Below, one piece after another: positions 39,503 through 48,518 of a DNA stretch of 64,000 bases. Below the pieces are notes generated by a model. It did no database searches, was not told the origin of the DNA, and saw only the letters and a list, made by a program, of their open reading frames with translations. The DNA comes from Paenibacillus albidus (GTDB lineage: Bacteria; Bacillota; Bacilli; Paenibacillales; Paenibacillaceae), in contig NZ_BMKR01000024.1 in assembly GCF_014644435.1 (NCBI RefSeq), forward strand, positions 42,247-106,246, read 5' to 3'. Position numbers and translations under genes: made by a program. Within the stretch, counting starts at the first letter, position 1; each line of letters begins with the position of its first letter.

Positions 39503-40810
39503 CTACTGCTTCAGCATCCACTTCAGCAGGTCCGGCACGCTCGCCCATAGGCGGGAATGTATAATCACATATTCAATCGCTTCGTTCGCATCGCCCATCC
39601 CGACATAGTCGGGAAGATTGTGAGGAAGCCGTTTGAGGCCGAGCAGGTAGTCCGGCACATGCTTATTCACATTGCGGGCAACGCGGTACAGCATCTTCAG
39701 CTGTGACGTGATCCCGTTCTTCTTGTATTCCAGCACAATCCGGTCGTAGGCATAGGCCGCAGCCATGTCGTCTTTGTTGCCCATCAGCTTCTGCGCCTCG
39801 GCCAGCTTGTTGCTGTACAGGTAAGAGGCAGCCAGCAGATAACGCGCACCTGTATTGTCATCCGGGTTCAGTTCAAGAATGTACTCAAGCGTCTGCGCCG
39901 CTTCTTCCGCGTTGCCGCCGAACCAGCAGGATTCCGCATAACTTTTGCACACTCTGATATAGGGACGGCTCTCGTGCAGCCCCCAGAAGTAGCCTTTATT
40001 TTGGGCAAAAAACAGCTCTCCCAGCTCACGCTCACCTGCGGCCATCCCGGCTTTCAACAGTTCACGCGCATCCTGTTCATTCTCCGATTCCTCGGCCAGA
40101 ATAAGATAGGCATCCGGGCTGTCCGGATAGATCTCCAGGGCCGCCTGGGCAAGCTGAACACGCCGTTTCGAAGAGGTTGCTTCCATCGCCTTGTAGAGCA
40201 GCAACTGCTCTTTCTCTTTCGGACTGCCGGAGTTCCCCAGATCATCCATTTCCACGTCGTCTCCGCCCATGCCGTACTCTTCCACATAATTGAAGATCTC
40301 TTTCACTTTACGTGAAATGGTAGCCGTCGTAACGTCATATTTTTTGGACAGATCCACCTGTGTAATCAGGAATCCATACTGCTCGGACAGCAAGTATTCG
40401 ATGGCTGCGCAGAACGAGCCGGTCTTCTTGACTGCTGGCTTCATCTGACGGGAATATCCGTTCCAGAGAACCAGGCCTTCCACAATAAGCTCTTTGTCAT
40501 AGTCATACCGCATGCTCTCGATCAGCTCCAGCGCAAGCTGCTCATGGGCCGGATGTTCCCATTTCAGATCACGTGTAACCATTTTTCTCACCTTGGCCAG
40601 GGTCAGCTTGCCTTCTGGACGTGGAGCGGGCACTGGTGCAGCTTGGGTCATTGCCGGCTCGGCCGTGACTGACTCATGGGCCGCCGCTTCTTCCGTTGTT
40701 ACCAGCCGCAGTATGGATTCCACCGCAGAGGTTTCCTTGCCCAGACAACATTTCTTATATTTTTTCCCGCTTCCGCATGGGCATAAGTCATTTCTTCCAA
40801 CCTTACTCAA
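39503..40810 (-). CDS. SEC-C metal-binding, HTH and TPR-like protein
   Basis: The protein has 435 residues from a TTG start at 40810 (AAGGGGG eight bases upstream); the frame is open 50 codons further but without a site. Residues 5-22 are a SEC-C zinc motif (GRNDLCPCGSGKKYKKCC), as in the SecA tail. A Glu/Ala/Pro linker follows. Residues 75-175 form a helical domain with an HTH-like stretch (LITQVDLSKKYDVTTATISRKVKEIFNYV). The C-terminal part (about 195-435) has TPR-like repeats (YPDSPDAYLILAEESENEQDARELLKAGM, EEAAQTLEYILELNPDDNTGARYLL). It may bind nucleic acid or proteins in quality control. The function is unknown; it is a single-gene unit. Confidence 0.75.
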   Translation of the reverse strand: MSKVGRNDLCPCGSGKKYKKCCLGKETSAVESILRLVTTEEAAAHESVTAEPAMTQAAPVPAPRPEGKLTLAKVRKMVTRDLKWEHPAHEQLALELIESMRYDYDKELIVEGLVLWNGYSRQMKPAVKKTGSFCAAIEYLLSEQYGFLITQVDLSKKYDVTTATISRKVKEIFNYVEEYGMGGDDVEMDDLGNSGSPKEKEQLLLYKAMEATSSKRRVQLAQAALEIYPDSPDAYLILAEESENEQDARELLKAGMAAGERELGELFFAQNKGYFWGLHESRPYIRVCKSYAESCWFGGNAEEAAQTLEYILELNPDDNTGARYLLAASYLYSNKLAEAQKLMGNKDDMAAAYAYDRIVLEYKKNGITSQLKMLYRVARNVNKHVPDYLLGLKRLPHNLPDYVGMGDANEAIEYVIIHSRLWASVPDLLKWMLKQ

Positions 40811-40940
40811 AACATATTCCCCCTTAAATCTGTAGCTAACGCCACGCCCGGAGCGCAGTGCTATTGTGCATGTAGAAGTATCATTTCCCGGCAAGGGATA
40901 TTCTATATCCATCAGCCTTCCGCAGGTCCGGGGACTATCA

Positions 40941-40977
40941 TTTAAAAAAGGCCTTTCCATGATCGGAAAGACCCTTT
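40941..40977 (-). terminator. Terminator of the purine operon
   Basis: AAAGGCCTTTCC pairs with GGAAAGACCCTTT (one bulge) around ATGATC. The hairpin is followed on the minus strand by TTTTTTAAATG, about 120 bases after the purD stop. Confidence 0.8.
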
Positions 40978-41098
40978 ATCTGTATATATCCGCACATTTT
41001 CCCCCGTACGTGTTGTATTATAGCACTTCTTCTATGACTTGTCAGTCCTTTTTTTAGGACTTATAGCGTAAACATTTACTAGATACGGTTCTTTATCC

Positions 41099-42364
41099 TC
41101 AGACCAAGGCCTTCATGGCAATGTCACTGCGGTTTTGCTTCCCGGCAAAAGCAATGCTCTCTGCCTGGGCGTACGCCGCCTCACGGGCCTCAGCAATGGA
41201 TGCTCCCAGCCCGACGACACCCAGTACCCGGCCGCCGTTCGTGACATAGCTGCCGTCTTCGCCAAAAGCGGTACCGGCATGAAAGACCAGTCCGCCCCCA
41301 CGCTCAGACAGCCCGCTAATTGGAACTCCCTTTGGATAAGAACCCGGATACCCTTCAGAAGCAAGCACCACGCACACGGCAGCTTCCTCGCTCCACTCAA
41401 TCTCAATATCCGCCAGCCTGCCCTCTACCACCGCCAGGAAGATCTCAAGCAGATCACTCCGCAGTCTGGGCAATACAACCTGGGTCTCGGGATCGCCGAA
41501 ACGGGCATTGAATTCGATCGTCTTCGGCTTGCCGTCCGGCGAAATCATCAGTCCAGCGAATAACACGCCGCTGAATGGACGGCCTTCGGCCACCATCGCC
41601 TTGGCCGTCGGCTCAATAATCGTCTCCACCGCTTCCCGGATAATCTCATCCGCGATATGCGGCAGCGGCGAATAGGTGCCCATACCGCCGGTATTGGGCC
41701 CTTTGTCACCATCGAATACCGGCTTGTGGTCCTGGGCCGCTGCCATGGGACGTACGGTTTCGCCGTCGACAAAAGCAAGGATCGACATTTCCTGACCCGC
41801 CAGGAATTCCTCAATGACCACCTGTGCGCCCGCTTCACCGAACACTTTGGAGACCATAATGTCACGGAGTGCCAGCTCCGCCTCTTCCCGTGAGTAGGCC
41901 ACCGTCACACCTTTGCCTGCCGCAAGGCCATCCGCCTTGATGACAATCGGCAGCTCCTGATTGCGTAAATAAGCAAGAGCCGTCTCATAATCGTCAAACT
42001 TCTCATATGCCGCAGTAGGAATGTTGTATTTGTGCAGAAGATCCTTCATAAAGGTCTTGCTGCCTTCGATCTCCGCCGCATTCCTGCGCGGGCCGAACAC
42101 CGGGATACCCTCTGCTTCAAAAGCATCCACAATGCCCCCGGCCAGTGGATCATCCGGGCCGATGACCACAAGACCCACTTCACGCTCCTTGGCAAAAGCC
42201 GTCAGACGGTCGAACTCGAATACGCCGATCGGCACACATTCCGCCAGCTGCGCAATCCCGGCGTTGCCGGGTGCACAGTAGATTTTACCGGCACGAGGGC
42301 TTTTTGCCAGACTCCAGATGATCGCATGCTCCCGGCCCCCGCCGCCAACCACTAAAATATCCAT
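41099..42364 (-). CDS. purD: Phosphoribosylamine-glycine ligase
   Basis: This enzyme catalyses step two of purine synthesis: ribosylamine-5-phosphate plus glycine plus ATP gives GAR. The 421-residue ATP-grasp enzyme has an N-terminal MDILVVGGGGREHAIIWSLAKS, the GPDDPLAGGIVDAFEAEGIPVFGP segment, the P-loop-like IVIKADGLAAGKGVTVAYS and the DHKPVFDGDKGPNTGGMGTYSP substrate loop near 205-225. The C-terminal part is complete (NGGRVLGVVGLG). It is the last gene of the pur operon; the ATG follows GGGAGGAACTT and lies 18 bases after purH. Confidence 0.96.
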   Translation of the reverse strand: MDILVVGGGGREHAIIWSLAKSPRAGKIYCAPGNAGIAQLAECVPIGVFEFDRLTAFAKEREVGLVVIGPDDPLAGGIVDAFEAEGIPVFGPRRNAAEIEGSKTFMKDLLHKYNIPTAAYEKFDDYETALAYLRNQELPIVIKADGLAAGKGVTVAYSREEAELALRDIMVSKVFGEAGAQVVIEEFLAGQEMSILAFVDGETVRPMAAAQDHKPVFDGDKGPNTGGMGTYSPLPHIADEIIREAVETIIEPTAKAMVAEGRPFSGVLFAGLMISPDGKPKTIEFNARFGDPETQVVLPRLRSDLLEIFLAVVEGRLADIEIEWSEEAAVCVVLASEGYPGSYPKGVPISGLSERGGGLVFHAGTAFGEDGSYVTNGGRVLGVVGLGASIAEAREAAYAQAESIAFAGKQNRSDIAMKALV

Positions 42365-42382
42365 AAGTTCCTCCCTGAGAGC

Positions 42383-43930
42383 CTAGTGTTTGAAATGACG
42401 AACGCCGGTGAAGACCATGGCAATCCCATATTCATTAGCCACTTTAATGGATTCCTCATCCTTGATGGAACCGCCCGGCTGAATGACAGCCGTGATGCCT
42501 GCCTTAGCCGCCATTTCCAGCGTATCACCCATAGGGAAAAAGGCATCGGATGCCAGTACTGCACCCTTGGACTTCTCACCGGCCTGCTCAATCGCGATTT
42601 TGGCTGCACCCACACGGTTCATCTGGCCTGCACCTACGCCAACCGTCATATCATCTGCCGCGAGTACGATCGCATTGGATTTCACATGCTTAACAACCTT
42701 CCAGCCGAACAGCAATTGCTTCAGTTCATCTTCGGTTGGTTTGCGGTCCGTTACAACCTGAAGCTCATCCGCATTCACGGAATGCACATCGCTCTCCTGC
42801 ACTACCATACCACCGTCGATGGAAGTCACGACGAAGCTGCTCTTTCGGGCCGCAGCCGCACTGAGATTGCCGATTTGAAGCAGACGGATATTCTTCTTTT
42901 TCGTGAGAATCTCCAGTGCTTCTTCGGTGAAGCCCGGTGCCAGCACGATTTCGAGGAAAATATCCTTCAGCAGGTTGGCAGTATCGGCATCCACGATCCG
43001 GTTCGCTGCAACAATTCCGCCGAAGATTGAGGTCGGGTCGGCGTTGTACGCTTTTTGATAAGCTTCATACACACTCGCCCCTACGCCAACCCCACATGGA
43101 TTCATATGCTTCACCGCGACCACCGCAGGCTCTTCAAATTCCTTGACAATTTGCAGCGCCGCGTTGGCGTCATTGATATTGTTGTAGGAGAGTTCTTTGC
43201 CATGCAGTTGCTCGGCAGAGGTCAGCGTATCCAGGGCCGCCAGCGGCTTGCGGTAGAAAGCAGCCTTCTGATGCGGGTTCTCCCCGTAGCGCAGATCCTG
43301 AATTTTCTCGTAAGTTACGGTATAACGCTCCGGCAGGGGATCCCCCGTCACATTCGCCAGATAATCGGCAATCAGGGCATCGTAAGCCGCCGTATGACGG
43401 AACACTTTTGCCGCAAGACGTTTGCGTGTCTCAAGCGTAGTATCGCCGCCTGCACGAACTTCTTCCAGCACTGCAGCATAATCTCCCGCATCCACTACCA
43501 CACTGACAAAAGCATGGTTCTTGGCTGCAGAACGCAGCATCGTCGGTCCGCCGATATCGATATTCTCGATAGCTTCCTCGTACGATACATCCGGCTTGGC
43601 AATCGTCTCAGCGAATGGATACAGATTCACGACTACCAGATCGATATAATCGAGACCCAGCTCGGTCATCTGGCGCGTGTGCTCCTCATTGTCACGAACC
43701 GCCAGCAGACCGCTGTGCACTGCAGGATGCAGTGTTTTGACGCGGCCATCCATGATTTCAGGGAACCCTGTCACATCGGAAATTCCGATAACCGGCACGC
43801 CTTCCTTGGCAAGTAATGTGCTTGTTCCGCCTGTGGAGATAATTTCTACGCCCAATGCAGACAACTCGCGGCAAAAATCTACGATACCCTGTTTATCCGA
43901 TACGCTGACCAGCGCTCTTTTGATACTCAC
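42383..43930 (-). CDS. purH: Bifunctional AICAR formyltransferase/IMP cyclohydrolase
   Basis: This enzyme performs the last two steps to IMP. The 515-residue protein has the IMP cyclohydrolase domain in the first 200 residues (IKRALVSVSDKQGIVDFCREL, NLYPF, IDIGGPTMLRSAAKNH) and the AICAR transformylase domain in the rest (KHMNPCGVGVG with the catalytic Lys-His pair, LRYGENPHQKAAFY, SDAFFPMGDTLEMAAKAGITAVIQPGGSIKDEE). The start is GTG at 43928-43930 after GGAGGAGGAC. It uses 10-formyl-THF as formyl donor. About 200 bases of non-coding sequence separate it from purN upstream. Confidence 0.96.
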   Translation of the reverse strand: MSIKRALVSVSDKQGIVDFCRELSALGVEIISTGGTSTLLAKEGVPVIGISDVTGFPEIMDGRVKTLHPAVHSGLLAVRDNEEHTRQMTELGLDYIDLVVVNLYPFAETIAKPDVSYEEAIENIDIGGPTMLRSAAKNHAFVSVVVDAGDYAAVLEEVRAGGDTTLETRKRLAAKVFRHTAAYDALIADYLANVTGDPLPERYTVTYEKIQDLRYGENPHQKAAFYRKPLAALDTLTSAEQLHGKELSYNNINDANAALQIVKEFEEPAVVAVKHMNPCGVGVGASVYEAYQKAYNADPTSIFGGIVAANRIVDADTANLLKDIFLEIVLAPGFTEEALEILTKKKNIRLLQIGNLSAAAARKSSFVVTSIDGGMVVQESDVHSVNADELQVVTDRKPTEDELKQLLFGWKVVKHVKSNAIVLAADDMTVGVGAGQMNRVGAAKIAIEQAGEKSKGAVLASDAFFPMGDTLEMAAKAGITAVIQPGGSIKDEESIKVANEYGIAMVFTGVRHFKH

Positions 43931-44136
43931 TTTGAATAGTCCTCCTCCGGTATGCTTGCGGTTTAATGGGTTGGCTCAACTGTTGTGCTGGGAAAAATAA
44001 GGCCACAGCAGGGCCTGTTTTGTGTACGGGTGTTGTTTGGCCGGTTATCAACCAGATCCACCAAAATGCGACGCATTAAGCGGCCGATGCGGTATTTCCC
44101 GAGAAATATCGAAAATGACCGGTGATGCTCATAAAA

Positions 44137-44754
44137 TTACTTGTCACGTGTTGTCGAAATACGGCCCTGAAGTGTAATTCTGCCGTCTGCAAAAGCACCG
44201 ACCACCTCGGGGTACAGTTCATACTCTACCTGGTGGATGCGTTCAGCCAATGATTCGGGGGTGTCATTCTCCTCGACACTTACGGAACGCTGGGCAATCA
44301 CAGGCCCCGTATCCATGCCGCCATCGACAAAATGCACCGTGACCCCCGTCAGCTTCACACCATAATCCAGTGCTTGGCCTATCGCGTCTTTGCCTGCAAA
44401 AGCGGGCAGCAGCGAAGGGTGAATGTTGATGATCCGGCCTGCGTATGGCTCAAGCAGCGTTGGCGTAATCAGCCGCATATAACCGGCCAGCACAATTAGG
44501 CCAATCTCCCGGCGCTGCAGCTCAGCCACAATCTCGACCTCGTACAGTTCACGGCTGGCAAATTCCTTGGGCCGCAGCAAAAGGCTCGGAATACCTGCAT
44601 CCGCCGCCCGCTGCGCCACAGGGGCTTCCGGGCGGTCGGAGACTAGCAGCTCTATTCTGCCCGCGCCCAGCCTTCCGGCGTTCTGCGCCTCAATCAATGT
44701 TGCAAAATTGCTGCCCTGCCCGGAGGCAAACACAGCGATTCTACTCTGCTCCAT
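44137..44754 (-). CDS. purN: Phosphoribosylglycinamide formyltransferase
   Basis: This folate-dependent enzyme converts GAR to FGAR. The 205-residue protein begins RIAVFASGQGSNFATLIEA. It contains LAGYMRLITPTLLEPYAGRIINIHPSLLPAFAGKDA with the catalytic Asn and His, and GVTVHFVDGGMDTGPVIAQ with the catalytic Asp. The length is normal. Its ATG overlaps the stop of purM (TAATG), so it is translationally coupled. A slightly extended C-terminal tail (LQGRISTTRDK) is unremarkable. No non-folate PurT counterpart is seen in the window. Confidence 0.95.
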   Translation of the reverse strand: MEQSRIAVFASGQGSNFATLIEAQNAGRLGAGRIELLVSDRPEAPVAQRAADAGIPSLLLRPKEFASRELYEVEIVAELQRREIGLIVLAGYMRLITPTLLEPYAGRIINIHPSLLPAFAGKDAIGQALDYGVKLTGVTVHFVDGGMDTGPVIAQRSVSVEENDTPESLAERIHQVEYELYPEVVGAFADGRITLQGRISTTRDK

Positions 44755-45794
44755 TACACTTCAGCTCCTGTAAAGGTAACAATCCGCTCGCCTTTTGTTA
44801 CGGTGCCGATGATATACGCCTCTTCTCCGCTGGCTTTCAGAAGTTCAAGCGCACGTTCCCCATTGGCAACATCCACTACCAGAACAAGGCCAACGCCCAT
44901 GTTAAACGTGGTGAACATATCGCGGTTGCTTACATCGCCTTGTTTTTGCAGCAAGTCAAAGATCGGCAGGATCGGCCAAGCTCCATAGTTAATCTCTACA
45001 TTCACACCATCCGGCAGCATCCGCGGGATATTCTCGATGAATCCGCCTCCGGTAATATGAGCCATGCCTTTCACCGGGAGCTGTTCTAGGAGCGCCAGCA
45101 AAGGTTTGACATAGATTTTGGTAGGAGCGAGCAGCACATCTACAAGCGGTGCTCCCAGTTCATCTACTACATCATTCAAGCCATAACCGCCCGACTCCAG
45201 CAAAAGCTTACGCACCAGCGAGAACCCGTTGCTGTGCACACCGCTGGATGCGAGGCCAATCACCGTATCACCAGCTGAAATGCTCGCCCCTGTTACCAGC
45301 TTAGCCTTGTCGACTACGCCTACTGTAAAGCCGGCAATGTCATATTCGCCCTCCGAGTACATTCCCGGCATTTCCGCCGTTTCGCCACCGATCAGCGCAC
45401 AACCTGCCTGGTGGCAGCCTTCTGCGATTCCGGCTACGATAGCTTCAATCTTCTCCGGGATAACTTTGTCGCATGCCAGATAGTCCAGGAAGAACAACGG
45501 CTCCGCACCTTGCACGACTATGTCGTTCACACACATGGCTACGGCATCGATGCCGATGGTGTCGTGGCGGTCAGCCGCGAACGCGATTTTGAGCTTGGTG
45601 CCGACTCCGTCTGTTCCCGATACGAGCACCGGCTCCTCATACTTGTCCTTATTCAATCCGAACAGCGCTCCGAAACCGCCCAGCTCGGTCATCACTTCAG
45701 GACGGTACGTACGCTTCACGTGCTTCTTCATGCGTTCTACCGCTTCGTTGCCAGCTGCAATATCCACTCCGGCATTTTTATAAGCTTCCGACAC
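44754..45794 (-). CDS. purM: Phosphoribosylformylglycinamidine cyclo-ligase
   Basis: This ATP-dependent enzyme closes FGAM to AIR. The protein has 346 residues from the GTG at 45794 (VSEAYKNAGVDIAAGNEAVERMKKHV), preferred over the ATG at 45809 because TGAGGTG stands upstream of it. PurM landmarks are LVSGTDGVGTKLKIAF, AMCVNDIVVQGAEPLFFLDY, IGGETAEMPGMY and AHITGGGFIENIPRMLP. It lies downstream of a 1.2-kb non-coding repeat region that separates it from purF, which is unusual for this operon. Whether transcription from the main promoter crosses that region undiminished is unknown. Confidence 0.95.
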   Translation of the reverse strand: MSEAYKNAGVDIAAGNEAVERMKKHVKRTYRPEVMTELGGFGALFGLNKDKYEEPVLVSGTDGVGTKLKIAFAADRHDTIGIDAVAMCVNDIVVQGAEPLFFLDYLACDKVIPEKIEAIVAGIAEGCHQAGCALIGGETAEMPGMYSEGEYDIAGFTVGVVDKAKLVTGASISAGDTVIGLASSGVHSNGFSLVRKLLLESGGYGLNDVVDELGAPLVDVLLAPTKIYVKPLLALLEQLPVKGMAHITGGGFIENIPRMLPDGVNVEINYGAWPILPIFDLLQKQGDVSNRDMFTTFNMGVGLVLVVDVANGERALELLKASGEEAYIIGTVTKGERIVTFTGAEV

Positions 45795-45873
45795 TTTTGG
45801 ACACCTCATTTAAGTTAGTTTAGAGCGCGGTTGCGGGGCAGACAGCTCCTGGGTGGTTATGAGGCGTTATTAC

Positions 45874-45993
45874 AGGGAATGTTTGGACTTCCGATCGCTG
45901 TTATGTTTGGATTTCCTGATTAATACCGCTCCTAGCGGTAGAAATCCAAACCTAAAGGCGAACGCTGCCGCTTCTCCAGTTCCAAACTTCCCT
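45874..45993. repeat. 120-bp palindromic intergenic element, copy 1
   Basis: Nested complementary arms: outer AGGGAATGTTTGGA / TCCAAACTTCCCT, middle GTTTGGATTTC (45905-45915) / GAAATCCAAAC (45941-45951), and inner ACCGCT-CCT-AGCGGT (45925-45939). The unpaired parts (CTTCCGATCGCTGTTATG and AAAGGCGAACGCT) recur in copy 2 at 52698-52816, where the arms differ but remain complementary. Confidence 0.8.
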
Positions 45994-46069
45994 TTCATAA
46001 CTTCCAAACCACCGGCAGAACCTTACTGCAAGCCGCAGTACGCGCCTTGCACAGTGGGCAGTTAAGCCC

Positions 46070-46815
46070 TCGGCGCATTAGGCGAAGCCATGTGCCTCCC
46101 CAGCCAGCGAAGCGAGCCGTATTTGCGCAGCAAACAGGGCTGGAGCTTCGAGGGCTTGGGGTTTCCGCACTTGAAGCGAAGCCATGCGCTACCTTAGCCA
46201 GCGAAGCGAGCCGTATTTGCGCAGCAAACAGGGCTGGAGCTTCGCGGGCTTGGGGTTTCGGCGCTTGAAGCGAAGCCAAGCGCATTCCCAGCCAGCGAAG
46301 CGAGCCGTATTTGCGCAGCAAACAGGGCTGGAGCTTCGCGGGCTTGGGGTTTCCGCGCTTGGAGCGAGGCCATGCGCCTTCCCTGCCTGCGAAGCGAGCC
46401 GTATTTGCGCAGCAAACAGGGCTGGAGCTTCGAGGGCTTGGGGTTTCCGCGCTTGGAGCGAAGCCATGCGCCTTCCCTGCCTGCAAAGCGAGCTGCATTT
46501 GCGCAGCAAACAGGGCTGGAGCTTCGCGGGCTTGGGGGTTCCGCGCTTGAAGCGAAGCCAAGCGCCTTCCCAGCCAGCGAAGCGAGCCGTATTTGCGCAG
46601 CAAACAGGGCTGGAGCTTCGCGGGCTTGGGGTTTCGGCGCTTGAAGCGAAGCCAAGCGCCTTCCCAGCCAGCGAAGCGAGCCGCATTTGCGCAGCAAACA
46701 GGGCTGGAGCTTCGCGGGCTTGGGGTTTCGGCGCTTGAAGCGAGGCCATGCGCCTTCCCTGCCTGCGAAGCGAGCCGCATTTGCGCAGCAAACAGGGCTG
46801 GAGCTTCGCGGGCTT
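46070..46815. repeat. Tandem array of eight 94-bp units between purF and purM
   Basis: Copies of GCGAAGCGAGCC begin at 46107, 46201, 46295, 46389, 46483, 46577, 46671 and 46765, an exact 94-bp period, with a partial unit before the first. Copy five has GCAAAGCGAGCT. Each unit can fold into a hairpin GCGAAGC..AGCC..(TTTGC-GCA-GCAAA)..GGCT..GCTTCGC and many into a second one GGCGCTT..AAGCGCC. A 94-bp period shifts frame in each copy, so the long open frames that cross it on both strands are not evidence of a protein. Confidence 0.9.
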
Positions 46816-46824
46816 AAAGTGTAG

Positions 46825-47010
46825 ACACGGCTTGCGGTAAGCCGCCGGGGCGCGGAGCGCCGTAGAGCGTGTCCCGCAGGGACAAAGCGGGAACCCGCAC
46901 CCACGCCCGCTTAGCAAGTTAACACCAAACTCCTACCACCGAGCTTTCGGGTGGCCGGAGGGCAGCGCCCTCCGGAATCCCCCTTTGAAAGGGGGACTTA
47001 GGGGGATCGG
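46825..47010. repeat. Cluster of hairpins downstream of purF
   Basis: Inverted repeats follow one another: GGCTTGCGGTAAGCC, GGCGCGGAGCGCC, TGTCCCGCAGGGACA, CCACCGAGCTTTCGGGTGG, CCGGAGGGC-AGC-GCCCTCCGG and CCCCCTTTGAAAGGGGG. None has a strong U-tract on the minus strand. They sit immediately after the purF stop. Confidence 0.65.
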
Positions 47011-47021
47011 CCCACAGTGGA

Positions 47022-48518
47022 TCAGCACGAACAGCCGTCCTTCTCTTCCCCTCCAAAATCCACCTGCGTCGGATAATCGTTGTCGAAGCAGGACAGGCAC
47101 AGCCCGCCTTTGTAATCGTTGCTGTTATAACCGCCGATAGAGGTGATCAGACCCTCAGGAGACAGGAACGCCAGAGAATCGGCGTTGATCTCCTCGCGCA
47201 TCTCTTCGATGGTCTTGTAGGATGCGATCAATTCGCGGCGGTCTGGCGTATCAATGCCATAGAAGCAAGGATTCTTGAACGGCGGCGATGTAATCCGCAC
47301 GTGGACTTCAGCGGCACCCGCTTCACGCAGCAGATTGACGATCCGGCGCGAAGTGGTACCGCGCACGATGGAGTCGTCAATCATGACGACGCGTTGGCCT
47401 TCAACGACGCGACGCACGGCGCTGAGCTTCATTTTGACACCTTGCTCGCGCAGCTCTTGACTGGGCTGGATGAAGGTCCGGCCCGTATATTTGTTTTTGA
47501 TTAATCCAAGTTCATAAGGGATACCGGTCTGCTCCGCATAGCCGATGGCGGCGGAGATACTGGAATCCGGCACACCAGTGACGATATCGGCATCGACAAA
47601 AGCTTCCAGCGCCATCCGGCTTCCCATCCGCTTACGGGCGGAGTGGAGGTTAGAACCGTTCAGGTCACTGTCCGGACGGGCAAAATAGATATACTCCATA
47701 GCGCACAACGCCTTGCGTTTCGGTTCGGTGAACCGGTCTTCGCGCAGGCCGTCTTTGCCCAGCACGAGCAGTTCTCCCGGCTCAATGTCCCGTACCAGCT
47801 CGGCGCCAATCACTTCAAGAGCGCAAGACTCGGAAGCGAAGACATAAGCTTCGCCGACACGGCCCATCACCAATGGACGCAGACCATGCGAGTCCGAAGC
47901 GATCACCAGCTTGTCATTTGTCATCAGCATGAAAGCGAATCCGCCCACCAGCTGCTGCAGGGCTTCCTTAGCCGCTTCGACAAACTCCTTCGGCGAACGC
48001 GCAATCAGATGCGCCAGCACCTCGGTGTCGCTGGTCGTCTGAAAAATCGAACCGCTTTGCTCCAGCTGTTTGCGGATCAGCGGTTCGTTGACAATGTTAC
48101 CGTTCGTAGCGATCGCCAGATCCCCGTCCCGGTATTTGAAGACCAGCGGCTGGGCATTGGTCAATCTGCTGTCGCCGCTGGTGGAGTAACGCACGTGGCC
48201 GATGGACATGTCGCCGACCAGTGAGGCGATTTTGTCCTTGTCAAAAACTTCCTTAACCAGTCCCATGCCGCGGTGGTAATTGAAGTCGCGGCCGTCTGCT
48301 ACGCAGATGCCCGCGCTTTCTTCCCCCCGGTGCTGCAAGGCATGCAGCCCATAGTAGGACATGGACGCGGCTTCCGGGTGTCCGAAGACCCCGAAGACGC
48401 CGCATTCTTCTTTTAACGTATCAAAAATATCTCCCGAGCCCGTTCCTTCGTTGTAAAAGTCGCCGGTCCACAGGATAGGGGCAGCCTGCTCTTTCCCGGT
48501 CTTTATTTCATAAGACAT
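47022..48518 (-). CDS. purF: Amidophosphoribosyltransferase
   Basis: This enzyme catalyses the first committed step: PRPP plus glutamine gives phosphoribosylamine. The protein has 498 residues from ATG 48518 (MSYEIKTGKEQ). A short propeptide precedes the catalytic Cys in KEECGVFGVFG, as in Bacillus-type enzymes that also carry an Fe-S cluster; Cys residues in NPCFYGID, GGLCLSCFD and the C-terminal region fit that cluster. The glutaminase domain has LHALQHRGEESAGI, and the PRTase domain has VVMIDDSIVRGTTSRRIV. The start overlaps the purL end by 16 bases. Feedback by purine nucleotides is expected from the family. Confidence 0.96.
   Translation of the reverse strand: MSYEIKTGKEQAAPILWTGDFYNEGTGSGDIFDTLKEECGVFGVFGHPEAASMSYYGLHALQHRGEESAGICVADGRDFNYHRGMGLVKEVFDKDKIASLVGDMSIGHVRYSTSGDSRLTNAQPLVFKYRDGDLAIATNGNIVNEPLIRKQLEQSGSIFQTTSDTEVLAHLIARSPKEFVEAAKEALQQLVGGFAFMLMTNDKLVIASDSHGLRPLVMGRVGEAYVFASESCALEVIGAELVRDIEPGELLVLGKDGLREDRFTEPKRKALCAMEYIYFARPDSDLNGSNLHSARKRMGSRMALEAFVDADIVTGVPDSSISAAIGYAEQTGIPYELGLIKNKYTGRTFIQPSQELREQGVKMKLSAVRRVVEGQRVVMIDDSIVRGTTSRRIVNLLREAGAAEVHVRITSPPFKNPCFYGIDTPDRRELIASYKTIEEMREEINADSLAFLSPEGLITSIGGYNSNDYKGGLCLSCFDNDYPTQVDFGGEEKDGCSC

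Noticed and set aside
46070..46815. CRISPR array
   Set aside because: Whole units repeat in tandem at 94 bp with no unique spacers, and no cas genes are present.
45995..46917. Several open frames of 180-260 codons on both strands with repeated CCLLRK / QQTGLELRGLG-type peptides
   Set aside because: They are open because the 94-bp unit lacks stops. The period is not a multiple of three, no ribosome-binding site leads in, and frames on both strands are equally open.
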